Numbered from the stretch's first letter, positions 1 through 7,134 are shown. The stretch is 13,721 nucleotides of DNA from Anaerolineae bacterium (GCA_016929775.1 JAFGIE010000068.1:1-13721), one strand, 5' to 3'. Notes: generated by a model from the letters alone, not told the origin. Numbers and translations: made by a program.

Positions 1-22
1 GAGGCCACAGATGGCCGTAGCC

Positions 23-41
23 CGGTAACATTATCATCTGA
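23..41 (+). repeat. 19-bp direct repeat, copy 1
   Basis: The sequence is CGGTAACATTATCATCTGA. It matches copy 2 at 58-76 in 18 of 19 bases; the only difference is C38 against T73. It is much more AT-rich than its surroundings, which argues for a conserved protein-binding site rather than chance similarity. Confidence 0.75.
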
Positions 42-57
42 CGGAACGATCACGCTT

Positions 58-76
58 CGGTAACATTATCATTTGA
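58..76 (+). repeat. 19-bp direct repeat, copy 2
   Basis: The sequence is CGGTAACATTATCATTTGA, with the same orientation as copy 1 and a 35-bp period (start to start). It is followed within two bases by TTGACA (78-83), the putative element end. No -10 hexamer is visible 16-18 bp after that TTGACA, so a promoter reading is less likely. Confidence 0.75.
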
Positions 77-83
77 GTTGACA

Positions 84-316
84 CGGTCACCCCAATTCCT
101 GCCCCACGCGCACCGACTCTAGCCGGGTGGCTTCAACGAGCAGCGTGCGCCCCCCGGTCCTAGGTGATCTGGCACTGGTCAAGCGCCCAAGAAGCGGATC
201 AATCCGCTGCCACGAACGCCAAGTCGGTGCTCCTGACTCCCGTCCATGGGCGCCCCGGGGCAGGCGGCGTGACGGCGCGAGGGACATCGGATCTGCGAGC
301 CTTCTTTCTGTTCCCG
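84..316. other. Gene-free stretch between repeats and the PP2C-like gene
   Basis: No convincing coding sequence is seen. The short open frames here run into the antisense of the next gene or have arginine- and serine-rich shadow composition. It contains a GCCCCGGGGC palindrome (252-261) and the inverted repeat at 193-208. It could be decayed sequence next to an IS end. Confidence 0.5.
193..208 (-). terminator. Weak candidate terminator hairpin downstream of the PP2C-like gene
   Basis: AGCGGATCAATCCGCT forms a short perfect inverted repeat. On the minus strand it is followed by UCUUGG, which has only a few U residues. It is more than 100 nt past the stop codon at 317. It is the only hairpin I see that could end the minus-strand operon inside the window, but the U-tract is poor. 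Confidence 0.2.
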
Positions 317-2617
317 CTAGACCGGTACGGGCGGCAATTCGACCACGTACAGGGCGTTGGCGGCGAGGAAAAAGAGCTTGCCGCCCGGCTCGTCCACGAA
401 TATCCCGCTCAGCCCGCTGAACAGCATCTCTTGCTCTGCCGGGAGCCGGAACTGCCGGACAAAGCTGCCATCTCGCGCCAGCTGTACGATCCGCAGTTCG
501 GTGGCATCGGCCACATAGATGTGCCGGGCGGTCTCCTCGACCTCCAAGTAGAGGGCGTTGGCGTTCAGCATGGGCTGGGGCACGCCGCTAACCTCAAAGG
601 GCGTGGGTTCCCCGGCAAAGAGCTTGGTGATCGTGGCGCTTTCAGAGATGACATAGATGCTGCCGTCGATGCCGAGGTCGATCGCACCGGACGCGTCGAA
701 CTCGCCCTGGATCCAGCTCACCGGCGCGCCCTCGTACTGGCCTTCGTTGTAGCGAAAGATCTGGTTCGCGACGGTATCGAGCAGGTACAGGTTGCCGTCA
801 AAGGTCTTGGCTGCCACTGGGGCGCGCCAGACATCCTTTCCGCCCAGCAGCACGGTGTTGCGCTGCTCCCATGCGGGGTCGAACTCGACGACCAGGGCGT
901 TGCGGTCGATCAGCAGCAACGAGCCCGACTGCCGGTCGCCTCCCTCGGGCAGCCACGTCATGTCGATCAGCGGTCCCAGCGTCTGTCCGTTCACGGGCTG
1001 TGCTTCCTCGATCAGGACCCGGCTGCTGTCCTGGTCGCGCAGCGCTGTGCGCGTCTCGTTGAGCGCGTGATAGTACACCCGACCGAGGCCACGGTCGAGG
1101 ACATAGACGTCCAGCCCCGAGGCGATCACGCGGCTGGGCGCGCTGCCGGCTAGGGTATAGTCGTAGATCTTGAACGGGGCATCCAGCCGCGTGATCTGGT
1201 CGATCTGGTCGATCGCGGTGGCTGCCTGCTGCAGCAATAGCTGGACTTCCTGGACGTCGGCTTGCAGCGCCCCAGCCTCTTTCGCGCGCTCGATCGTCTG
1301 CAGCCAGTACTCGCGCGCTAGCGACGGATCCGCCGTGCTTCGCAAGGCGAGGTCGCGCGTTTGGTTGGCCTCGTCGAGTGCCTTGGTGAACTGGGACCGC
1401 GTCGACCAGTCCTGATAGGTGCGGTACGCGCCGACGATGATCAGCGCCGTGACTGGGATCGCGATCGCAATGCCAATCGCGAGGTTCAGCCGCTGAATTG
1501 GGCGCCGTTTCCCCGTACCTCGCTTTGCGCGCCGCTGGGCGGGGGAGGGAGGCGGTCGATCGGGCAGCAGGCTTTTTCCTGCGATGCGCAGTGCGCCGAG
1601 CGCCGTCGTGAGGAAGGCGCGCGCGCGTTCTCCGACGGTCGGTCCTGCCCGCGTCACGGGGGACACGCCGGGCAGCGGCGCCGTAGAGCGGGGCTCTGGC
1701 GTCGGCGTCCGGTCCGGCGCCTCGGACTGCGCGCGCGCGGGGGCGCGTCCCGGTCTCCGGGGCTCCGTCACAGGTACGGCGCGTGCGAGTTGCTCCGCCG
1801 CCGGGACGGGCGTCTCTGCTTCGCGCGGTGCGGTCTCGTACGCAGCTGGCGCCGGCTCTGCTTGCTCCTCCGCACGTGGCGCTGGGGGTTCTACCGGCGT
1901 AAAGGTCCACTGCTGTTCGCGTGCGGCGGCTTGCTCTTCTGAGACGCCAACCTGGATCACCAGGGCGGTGCTGTCCTCGTGCGGCGCGAGGGCGTGGAGG
2001 TTGCGTATCGCCTGGGTCACGCCGCCGGCGACGATTTGGCCGATGCGCGTGCTGCCCAACTGGCGCGCCATGGGCCCGTCGACCGCCAGGACCGTGTCGC
2101 CGGGCTGGAGCGTTGCCTGGTGGAGACGCACATCCACAGTCTGTCGCTCGCCAAGGACGCCGGCTTCTTCGAGGGTGAGCTCATCGTCGGGATAGGCGAG
2201 GACGCGGTCGCCCTTGATCAGGTAGACCATCGGCCACCCAGCCTGGGCGATGAACACCTCACCGTCCCGTAGGACTATGCACGCCACGCCCCCATGGTGA
2301 TGTCCTGAGATCAGGCGCTCGTTGATCTGCCGCAGCCGCATGTTGGCGAGCAGGATCGCCTGGCGCAGTCCATAGGTCACGGTGCCCCGTGTCTCAAAGT
2401 AGGCGTCGAGGATCGTCGCGACCAGTTCCGCACAGATCTCCTCTTGGTCAAAGGTCTCGCCTGTGAGTTCCACCAGGGTGAAGAGTTGGCCCTTGCTGCG
2501 CGATCGGGTCGACAAGATGGGTCGCCGCTCCATCATCCCCAGGTTGCGTGGTGGGTCCTGTGGCACGCCTCCGACGATGCGCAGCTGTCCGACGCTGGGT
2601 TCCCACTGTTCGGTCAT
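317..2617 (-). CDS. Membrane protein with degenerate PP2C-like domain and extracellular beta-propeller
   Basis: This is a 766-residue protein. Residues about 40-223 resemble a PP2C/SpoIIE phosphatase fold: a GGVACIVLRDGEV strand pair, LQPGDTVLAVDGP, and a terminal HEDSTALVIQV like the family's DN-T-VVV ending. Residues about 235-375 are a Pro/Ala/Arg/Glu-rich linker. One hydrophobic helix (about 378-397) is preceded by a strongly basic stretch (KRGTGKRR), so the PP2C-like part should be cytoplasmic. Residues 400-475 look helical, and 480-766 show repeated beta strands with YVLD, YLLD, YVIS and YVAD motifs of an NHL/beta-propeller outside the membrane. The acidic metal motif DGMGG of active PP2C is missing: the equivalent region reads LTGETF, and GDSR is replaced by AGWPM. 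It is therefore probably a pseudophosphatase or sensor. The ATG at 2617 has GGGAGGG 8-9 nt upstream. It lies last in the minus-strand run, with no separate promoter seen in the 82-nt gap. The fold assignment is moderately sure; the function is unknown. Confidence 0.8.
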   Translation of the reverse strand: MTEQWEPSVGQLRIVGGVPQDPPRNLGMMERRPILSTRSRSKGQLFTLVELTGETFDQEEICAELVATILDAYFETRGTVTYGLRQAILLANMRLRQINERLISGHHHGGVACIVLRDGEVFIAQAGWPMVYLIKGDRVLAYPDDELTLEEAGVLGERQTVDVRLHQATLQPGDTVLAVDGPMARQLGSTRIGQIVAGGVTQAIRNLHALAPHEDSTALVIQVGVSEEQAAAREQQWTFTPVEPPAPRAEEQAEPAPAAYETAPREAETPVPAAEQLARAVPVTEPRRPGRAPARAQSEAPDRTPTPEPRSTAPLPGVSPVTRAGPTVGERARAFLTTALGALRIAGKSLLPDRPPPSPAQRRAKRGTGKRRPIQRLNLAIGIAIAIPVTALIIVGAYRTYQDWSTRSQFTKALDEANQTRDLALRSTADPSLAREYWLQTIERAKEAGALQADVQEVQLLLQQAATAIDQIDQITRLDAPFKIYDYTLAGSAPSRVIASGLDVYVLDRGLGRVYYHALNETRTALRDQDSSRVLIEEAQPVNGQTLGPLIDMTWLPEGGDRQSGSLLLIDRNALVVEFDPAWEQRNTVLLGGKDVWRAPVAAKTFDGNLYLLDTVANQIFRYNEGQYEGAPVSWIQGEFDASGAIDLGIDGSIYVISESATITKLFAGEPTPFEVSGVPQPMLNANALYLEVEETARHIYVADATELRIVQLARDGSFVRQFRLPAEQEMLFSGLSGIFVDEPGGKLFFLAANALYVVELPPVPV

Positions 2618-2699
2618 GATGCACTCCCTCCCAATTCCTCGTGCGGCATATGCCGGCGGGGCGTCGTGCGTTTCGGCAGGCGCGGTGAGCCCAGGGGCG
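2618..2699 (-). other. Intergenic gap with ribosome binding site for the PP2C-like gene
   Basis: This 82-nt spacer holds GGGAGGGAG close to the ATG at 2617 and a CGGCATATGCCG palindrome (2644-2655). I see no sigma70-like promoter, so read-through from the upstream nuclease gene is likely. Confidence 0.4.
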
Positions 2700-3938
2700 C
2701 TATCCGTCTGCCGGGTAGGTGTCTGTCAGCGACCTCGCATGCTCTTTTAGGATCTGGATCCGTTCGGGCGGCGTCTCCCTGACGCGCAAGTAGCGGTCCA
2801 GCGCCTCAAGCGGCGTCAGCCCGGCGATCTCTTCCTGGTCGCCGAGCCGGATCCGCTCCGGGCGCACGATGTCGCGCACGATCGCGGCGACATAGAACGC
2901 CCCTTTCAGCGCATTGCGCACCTCACTCTCGCGGATCAACACGTCGCGATCGGCGGTCGTGCGGACGATCAGGCGCACCACAGCATCGTCGACGTCGCAC
3001 CTGCCGATCGCGTCGACGATCTGCGCCGTGGGGTCGTCTCCGTCGGCGGTGACGCGCACGGTGACAAAGCGGCGTACATCGAGCGGGTGGAATGCCCACG
3101 TACAGTGCCCGGGCTCCACTTCTGCCACGACGTATCCCTTGGGCTCGCGCTCTTCCCCAAAGTCGATCCGCTCGATGCTGCCCGCGTACACGACCGGCGG
3201 ATCGCGCTCCGGCTCGAGCGCCTGGTGCTGGTGGATGTGCCCGAGGGCCACATAGTCCCATTCGGGGCGCTTGACCATCTGCAGGGGGAGGACCACGTCT
3301 TGTCCGAGCATCACGGTTCGTTCAGAGCCATAGACTGCGCCCTGGATCGAGCCGTGGATGACCAGGATGTGCGGTACGCCTGCCCGTAGGTGTGAGGTGA
3401 GCCCGTCTTCGCCGGTCAAGATCGCCTCGATCCGCTCGAGGACCAGCCCATTGATCTCTTCTAGGCTGCGGTTCTTGTATTCGTCTCGCGAGAGCAGGTT
3501 GCTGCGCACGATCCAGGGCAGGACGCCAACCTGGACTGGGCCATGCGCGGTCTCGATGTCGAGCACGGTGGGGCTACGCGCCACGGAGACGTGGGCTACG
3601 TCCAGTGTCGCAAAGATCTCGAGCGTGTGCGCGCGACCGGTAGCGTTGGGGATGTCGTGGTTTCCGGCGACGAGCACCGTCGGGATACCAGCCTCCGAGA
3701 GACGGCGCACGCGGCGTGCGAACGCGCGCTGGTACGTGGGGGAGGGGTCTCGGGTCTTGTAGGCGTCGCCGGCAAAGATCACGAGGTCGGCGGGTCGATC
3801 GATCGCCGCGTCCACGATCGTGTCCAGGCTGTGCAGGAAATCGCCGAGGCGCGTCGAGAGGCCCGTCTGTGGGTCGAGCCGTCCATAGTTCTCGACGCCG
3901 AGGTGTAGGTCTGCCAAGTGGATCACGTGCAGCGACAT
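2700..3938 (-). CDS. sbcD: SbcD/Mre11-type DNA repair exonuclease
   Basis: This is a 412-residue calcineurin-like metallophosphoesterase of the SbcD/Mre11 nuclease family, which cuts DNA hairpins and ends in repair. The metal-binding motifs are in order: DLH (D10, H12), GDAY (D58), GNHD (N93-D95), VIHG (H195) and GHIH (H234, H236), then YAGSIERIDFGE, the family's capping signature. The C-terminal part (about 280-412) matches the variable capping/dimerisation region. The open frame continues upstream to 4103, but those 55 residues are the antisense shadow of the TPR gene. The ATG at 3938 has AAGGA 8 nt upstream and begins directly with the first beta strand (LHVIHLADLHLG). It follows the TPR gene by 4 nt, so the two are probably translationally coupled. 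The usual SbcC/Rad50 ATPase partner is not in the window. Confidence 0.92.
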   Translation of the reverse strand: MSLHVIHLADLHLGVENYGRLDPQTGLSTRLGDFLHSLDTIVDAAIDRPADLVIFAGDAYKTRDPSPTYQRAFARRVRRLSEAGIPTVLVAGNHDIPNATGRAHTLEIFATLDVAHVSVARSPTVLDIETAHGPVQVGVLPWIVRSNLLSRDEYKNRSLEEINGLVLERIEAILTGEDGLTSHLRAGVPHILVIHGSIQGAVYGSERTVMLGQDVVLPLQMVKRPEWDYVALGHIHQHQALEPERDPPVVYAGSIERIDFGEEREPKGYVVAEVEPGHCTWAFHPLDVRRFVTVRVTADGDDPTAQIVDAIGRCDVDDAVVRLIVRTTADRDVLIRESEVRNALKGAFYVAAIVRDIVRPERIRLGDQEEIAGLTPLEALDRYLRVRETPPERIQILKEHARSLTDTYPADG

Positions 3939-3942
3939 CGGT

Positions 3943-5034
3943 TCAGTCCTTCTTGGCGATCCGGTCGAGTACCTCCAGGACCTGGGGCTGTGTGACGAGC
4001 GAGCGCAGGAACTGCATCCTGCGCTCGTCGATCGATCCCAGCGTGGGCCAACCGCGATCGAGGTGGCGCACGATCTCGGCAAGCCAGGTCTGTACCTCCT
4101 CATCGTGACCGAGCAGGCTGTGCGCCGCGACCATCATGAGCGCGCTAGAGATGGCGAGGCTCGGTCCTCCCCTGGGAATCTCGCTCTCGTACTCGAGCAC
4201 ACGTTGGGGTTCGCCGACGCGCAGCGCGGCTTCCAACCAAGCCTCGACGTCAGCGCCCTCGGCGTGCACGTCCATGGTCAGCACGCGCTCCCACTGTGCC
4301 GTGGCGTCGTTTTCTCGACCTGCGGCCCAGTGCAGGACGCCGCGGTAAAAGGTCCGACGCAAGGTGTTCGGTTCGCGGCTCAGGTATCGTTCCGCCTGCG
4401 CCAGGTCGCCGCGCTCGATCAACCAGGCGTAGACGTCCGAGACCTCAGTTACGAGCTCTGGCTCGAGGACGATCGCCATGCTCCACGCATCCAGGGCTTC
4501 GCTCACCCGGTCGGTCTGCTTGTACAGGCCGAACAGGCTGAGGTTGGCTAGGACGGCTTCGTCGTTGCTCTGGGCGACCTCGAGGGCTGATTGGCAGCAG
4601 CGCTCGGCCTCTTTGTAGCGTTCCAGTTCCAAGTACGCCGTCGCCAGATCGATCCACGCGAAGGCGTTGGGCTGGGCGTCGACCGCCTCGCGCATCTGGG
4701 CTAGGCCTTCCTTGATCTCGCCGCGCTCGATGCGCAGGGCGGCGATCCGTCTCGACGCACGGAGGTCGGGGATATGCATGCGCACCATCTCGCAGGCGGC
4801 GATCGCCTCGTCGTAGCGCTTTTCCCACTCCAGGAATCGTACCAGCCTGAGCCACGCCGCCTCGAGCGTGTACTGCAGGGCTTCTCGGCGCTGCAGGGTC
4901 TCGGGACGGAGCTGGACCAGGCGGCGCACGATGCGCCACAGCGTCTCCAAGGCGTTTTCGATGTCGCCAATGCCGATGTAGGCCAGTGCGCGCCGGTATA
5001 GCGCGTCGTAGGTGTCGTTCAGGTCAACGGGCAC
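3943..5034 (-). CDS. TPR-repeat protein
   Basis: This is a 363-residue, all-helical, probably cytoplasmic protein with no signal peptide or membrane segment. Tetratricopeptide-like helix pairs can be read at about 10-40, 60-90, 95-122 (GEIKEGLAQMREAVDAQP), 125-155 (ATAYLELERYKEAERCCQSAL), 160-192, 198-222 and 228-255. TPR proteins act as scaffolds for protein-protein contacts; the partner here is unknown, but the nearest candidates are the SbcD-type nuclease and the PP2C-like protein of the same run. The start is GTG at 5034, supported by GGAGGA six nt upstream. The first 16 nt overlap the end of the pyrophosphohydrolase gene, a sign of translational coupling. The C-terminal third (after about 260) is less clearly TPR. 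Family assignment is firm; function cannot be given. Confidence 0.88.
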   Translation of the reverse strand: MPVDLNDTYDALYRRALAYIGIGDIENALETLWRIVRRLVQLRPETLQRREALQYTLEAAWLRLVRFLEWEKRYDEAIAACEMVRMHIPDLRASRRIAALRIERGEIKEGLAQMREAVDAQPNAFAWIDLATAYLELERYKEAERCCQSALEVAQSNDEAVLANLSLFGLYKQTDRVSEALDAWSMAIVLEPELVTEVSDVYAWLIERGDLAQAERYLSREPNTLRRTFYRGVLHWAAGRENDATAQWERVLTMDVHAEGADVEAWLEAALRVGEPQRVLEYESEIPRGGPSLAISSALMMVAAHSLLGHDEEVQTWLAEIVRHLDRGWPTLGSIDERRMQFLRSLVTQPQVLEVLDRIAKKD

Positions 5035-5408
5035 GAGGTGTCCTCCACGGGAGTGGGTCCGAGCTTACCGCGCACGGCGTCAGCCGGATACTTGAGCGCG
5101 TTCGCTGCCATCTTGTCGCGGATCGCCTCGCTGAGGTCGATCGCGAGGGCATTTGCCAGGGACAAGCAGTAGATCAGCACGTCTGCCAATTCTTCGCGTG
5201 TGCGCTGCCTGATGCCGGGGTCACGTCCTGCGGCGCGCGCCTGCGCGTTGTCCAGCCACTGGTAGATCTCGACCAGTTCGGCGGCTTCGATGGCGATCGA
5301 GGCGCTGAGGTTCTTTGGGTCGTGGTATGGCTGCCACTGCCGTTCCGCAACGAATTGCTCGACGAATGCGCAGAGATCAGCCACACTGGTTTGGTCATCC
5401 AAGGTCAC
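5019..5408 (-). CDS. MazG-like nucleotide pyrophosphohydrolase (dCTPase/XTP3TPA type)
   Basis: This is a 129-residue all-alpha NTP pyrophosphatase, expected to hydrolyse (possibly modified or damaged) dNTPs to the monophosphate and pyrophosphate in the cytoplasm. The family pattern is intact: PKNLSASIAIEAAELVEIYQW with metal-binding E41 and E44, then REELADVL with E73 and D76, then the K-x3-N-x2-KYP signature (K99, N103, K106). The length fits single-domain relatives such as human DCTPP1 and bacterial MazG-like dCTPases. The start chosen is GTG at 5408; its ribosome binding site is weak (GGGGGG just upstream), so the start is less certain than the gene. It opens the minus-strand run, and its stop overlaps the TPR gene start. 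Exact substrate (dCTP, or other or modified nucleotides) cannot be read from sequence. Confidence 0.9.
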   Translation of the reverse strand: MTLDDQTSVADLCAFVEQFVAERQWQPYHDPKNLSASIAIEAAELVEIYQWLDNAQARAAGRDPGIRQRTREELADVLIYCLSLANALAIDLSEAIRDKMAANALKYPADAVRGKLGPTPVEDTSCPLT

Positions 5409-5469
5409 CCCCCACAGCAGGAATGTCCGTGTGTCGTGGCGCCACAGATTCTTATGTCACCTTTACTAG

Positions 5470-5498
5470 ATTGTACTAGAAATCGCGTCCAAACGCAA
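5470..5498 (-). promoter_or_regulatory. Promoter of the minus-strand operon (5408 to 317)
   Basis: Reading on the minus strand: TTGCGT (5498-5493), a 17-nt spacer, then TACAAT (5475-5470). This places the transcript start near 5463, some 55 nt before the GTG at 5408. The -10 lies within two TACTAGA copies (5464-5470 and 5474-5480), a possible operator. The -35 keeps only the TTG of the consensus. Confidence 0.6.
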
Positions 5499-5526
5499 GC
5501 CATACGTAGGACACGGGCTCGCGCGG

Positions 5527-5555
5527 GTGGCAGCTGTACGCTTCTGTGGTATAAT
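5527..5555 (+). promoter_or_regulatory. Extended -10 promoter of the RsmI-like gene
   Basis: The perfect TATAAT (5550-5555) is preceded by TGG, an extended -10. GTGGCA (5527-5532) is 17 nt upstream and matches the -35 consensus at 4 of 6 bases. The predicted start near 5562 leaves only about 10 nt before the ATG at 5572. Confidence 0.75.
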
Positions 5556-5571
5556 CGCCCGGGGAGAGACG

Positions 5572-6381
5572 ATGCACAGGCTGTACATAGTCACCGTGCC
5601 CTGTGGGCACGTCGACGATATGACGCTCCGGGCAGAGCGTGTGCTGCGCCAAGCCGCGCTGATCGTGGTCGGATGCCGCCGGGTGCTGGAGGAGGGCGTG
5701 TCCGAGCTGCCCCCAGCTACCCCGGTGCTCGTGCGCGAGGGCCAGGCGAGCGCGCACGTGGCGCGGACTGTGCTCGAGGCGCTGCGCATGGGCGATGTCG
5801 CCTGGGTGTCCACTGGCAACGCCCCGTCGACCGACGAGCAGGCCTTGCTCGGCGCGTTGCCGGCGCAGGGCGTCGAGATCCTGCCGGTGCCCGGTCCGTG
5901 GGATGCGGTCGCCTGTCTCGCCGTGTCTGGCCTCCCTGCGGACCGTTTTTCTTTCATGGGAGAGCTGGGCCCTGCGCCCAAGCAGCGCCGCGCGGCGCTC
6001 CAGGCTGCGGTCGACGAGCACCAGACGTTGATCTGGCGTCTCCCATCGGATAACGCGGACGCGGCGCTGCACGAGGCGGCAGCGATCTTGGGCGCACGGC
6101 GCTGCGCCCTCTGCTCTCTTGCCGGCGTGCACGAGGTCTGGCGGGGGCGCCTCGGGGAGGGGGCGGCGCCCGTGCCTGCCGGCGGGTATCTGGTCGTGGA
6201 GGGCAGCAGCGAGGCGCCGGCGTGGCCCGCCGAGCGGGTGCGGGAGCGCGTGCGGGCGCTGTTGGCGCGCGGCGTCTCGGTGCGCGACGCATCGCGGAGT
6301 GTGGCCCTCCAGTCGGGGTGGCGCAGAAAGCAGGTCTATCAGGTCGCCGTCGAGCTGAGCAGCAAGCCCGACGGCAGCTGA
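5572..6381 (+). CDS. Divergent RsmI-like SAM-dependent methylase (tetrapyrrole methylase family)
   Basis: This 269-residue protein has the overall plan of RsmI, the 16S rRNA C1402 2'-O-methyltransferase. It opens MHRLYIVTVPCGHVDDMTLRA..., like the LYIVATPIGNLEDITLRA opening of RsmI. The PVPGPWDAVACLAVSGLPADRF segment (105-125) matches the VPGPSA...SGLPTDRF motif. The last 45 residues (ARGVSVRDASRSVA...KKQVY-like) match the short helical C-terminus. Several hallmark motifs are changed: EDTR is replaced by GCRR (34-37), SDAGTP by STGNAP (80-85), and the ESPHR and ARELTK motifs are not recognisable. Loss of activity or a new substrate is possible. The ATG at 5572 is preferred over 5527 because the promoter -10 lies between them and GGGGAGAG sits just upstream. 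A true RsmI may exist elsewhere in the genome. Confidence 0.8.
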   Translation: MHRLYIVTVPCGHVDDMTLRAERVLRQAALIVVGCRRVLEEGVSELPPATPVLVREGQASAHVARTVLEALRMGDVAWVSTGNAPSTDEQALLGALPAQGVEILPVPGPWDAVACLAVSGLPADRFSFMGELGPAPKQRRAALQAAVDEHQTLIWRLPSDNADAALHEAAAILGARRCALCSLAGVHEVWRGRLGEGAAPVPAGGYLVVEGSSEAPAWPAERVRERVRALLARGVSVRDASRSVALQSGWRRKQVYQVAVELSSKPDGS

Positions 6382-6446
6382 GTGGGACGACGGCGATCGT
6401 GGGCTTCCTGCCTGCCGGCTGTGGGCGGCGGGGAGAGCAGGCCCTC

Positions 6447-6454
6447 GGGAGGTG
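6447..6454 (+). promoter_or_regulatory. Ribosome binding site deciding the GTG start at 6458
   Basis: GGGAGGTG lies 3-6 nt before the GTG at 6458 in a 76-nt gap after the RsmI-like stop. It supports the non-ATG start; no ATG in frame gives the complete first beta strand of the fold. Confidence 0.6.
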
Positions 6455-6457
6455 TGA

Positions 6458-7096
6458 GTGGATATCAACTGGTATGGACACGCTTGCTTCCGCATCCGCG
6501 AGGGGGGCGTGACGGTGGTCACGGACCCTCATCCGGACGATCTGGGCTACGAGCGCCCGCGCACGCGCGCCGACGTGGTGACGGTCAGCCACGCGCATGC
6601 GGGCCACAGCGACGTCAAGGGCTTTCGGGGGGCGCCGCACGTGTTCCGGTCGCCAGGCGAGTACGAGGTCGGCGGGGTGTTCATCACCGGTGTGCCCACG
6701 TTCCACGATGCGCACGAGGGCGCGGAGGAAGGGCGGAACGTGGCCTTCCTGTTTGACTTTGACGGGCTGACGGTCTGCCACCTGGGCGACCTGGGGCACT
6801 TGCTTGTCCAGGAGCAGGTCGAGGCCCTGGGCCAAGTCAACGTGCTCCTGATCCCCGTCGGGGGAGGTCACACCCTGACCGGACCGCAGGCTGCCGACGT
6901 GGTCAACCTGATCGAACCCAGCATCGTGATCCCGATGCACTACAAGACGCCCGCCACAGTGCGCGATCTGGCGCCGGTCAGCTCTTTCCTGCGTGCGATG
7001 GGCGTCTCCAAGATCGCGCCGCAGGAGGACCTGCGCGTCCGCGCGAGCGCGCTGCCGGAGGAGACCCAGGTGGTGCTGCTCGACTATGGGCGGTAG
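6458..7096 (+). CDS. UlaG-like MBL-fold metallo-hydrolase
   Basis: This 212-residue protein belongs to the metallo-beta-lactamase fold, in the small UlaG/Lactamase_B_3 branch of putative Zn-dependent hydrolases. It starts DINWYGHACFRIR, the typical first strand, followed by VVTDPH, the ligand loop VSHAHAGHSDV (H45, H47, H50, D52), FHDAHEG (H83), VCHLGDLGH (D111, H114), PVGGGHT (about 134-139) and PMHYKT (H161). The standard loop is HxHxDH; here the Asp is Gly49, so one metal site may be altered. There is no signal peptide, so it is cytoplasmic. It follows the RsmI-like gene at 76 nt in the same direction and could share its promoter. Physiological substrate is unknown; related proteins include UlaG (ascorbate-6-phosphate lactonase), but there are no ula genes here. 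Confidence 0.88.
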   Translation: MDINWYGHACFRIREGGVTVVTDPHPDDLGYERPRTRADVVTVSHAHAGHSDVKGFRGAPHVFRSPGEYEVGGVFITGVPTFHDAHEGAEEGRNVAFLFDFDGLTVCHLGDLGHLLVQEQVEALGQVNVLLIPVGGGHTLTGPQAADVVNLIEPSIVIPMHYKTPATVRDLAPVSSFLRAMGVSKIAPQEDLRVRASALPEETQVVLLDYGR

Positions 7097-7097
7097 G

Positions 7098-7129
7098 GGC
7101 GCCGTCCGCTGTCGGCGGAGCGGAGCGCC
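7098..7129 (+). terminator. GC-rich hairpin after the metallo-hydrolase gene
   Basis: GGCGC (7098-7102) pairs with GCGCC (7125-7129), and TCCGC (7105-7109) with GCGGA (7115-7119) around a TGTCG loop. It begins two bases past the stop codon. There is no T-tract, so it is only a possible weak terminator or attenuator before the tRNA promoter. Confidence 0.25.
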
Positions 7130-7134
7130 GGAAC

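Larger units (their letters stand above)
1..83 (-). mobile_element. Possible terminus of an insertion sequence (IS21-like style), cut by window edge
   Basis: Two 19-bp repeats that differ at one base lie 35 bp apart here, and the AT-rich block stops at TTGACA (78-83). Read on the minus strand from 83, the sequence starts TGTCAA and runs straight into a repeat copy. A TGT-type terminus followed by several short direct repeats is how IS21-family and some other transposon ends are built, as transposase binding sites. No transposase is in view, because the element would extend to the left of position 1. The repeats could instead be operator sites. The element type is inferred, not recognised by sequence identity. 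Confidence 0.3.

Noticed and set aside
23..76. Possible CRISPR array
   Set aside because: Only two 19-bp copies with a 16-bp gap; repeat and spacer are too short and no cas gene is present.
164..1153. A 329-codon plus-strand frame opposite the propeller gene
   Set aside because: It is the antisense shadow of the PP2C-like/propeller gene, with no family resemblance.
3939..4103. N-terminal extension of the SbcD gene
   Set aside because: These 55 codons are out-of-frame TPR gene sequence; the SbcD fold begins at the ATG at 3938.
5476..6522. A 348-codon minus-strand frame over the RsmI-like gene
   Set aside because: Shadow frame; the opposite strand has a strong promoter and a recognisable protein.
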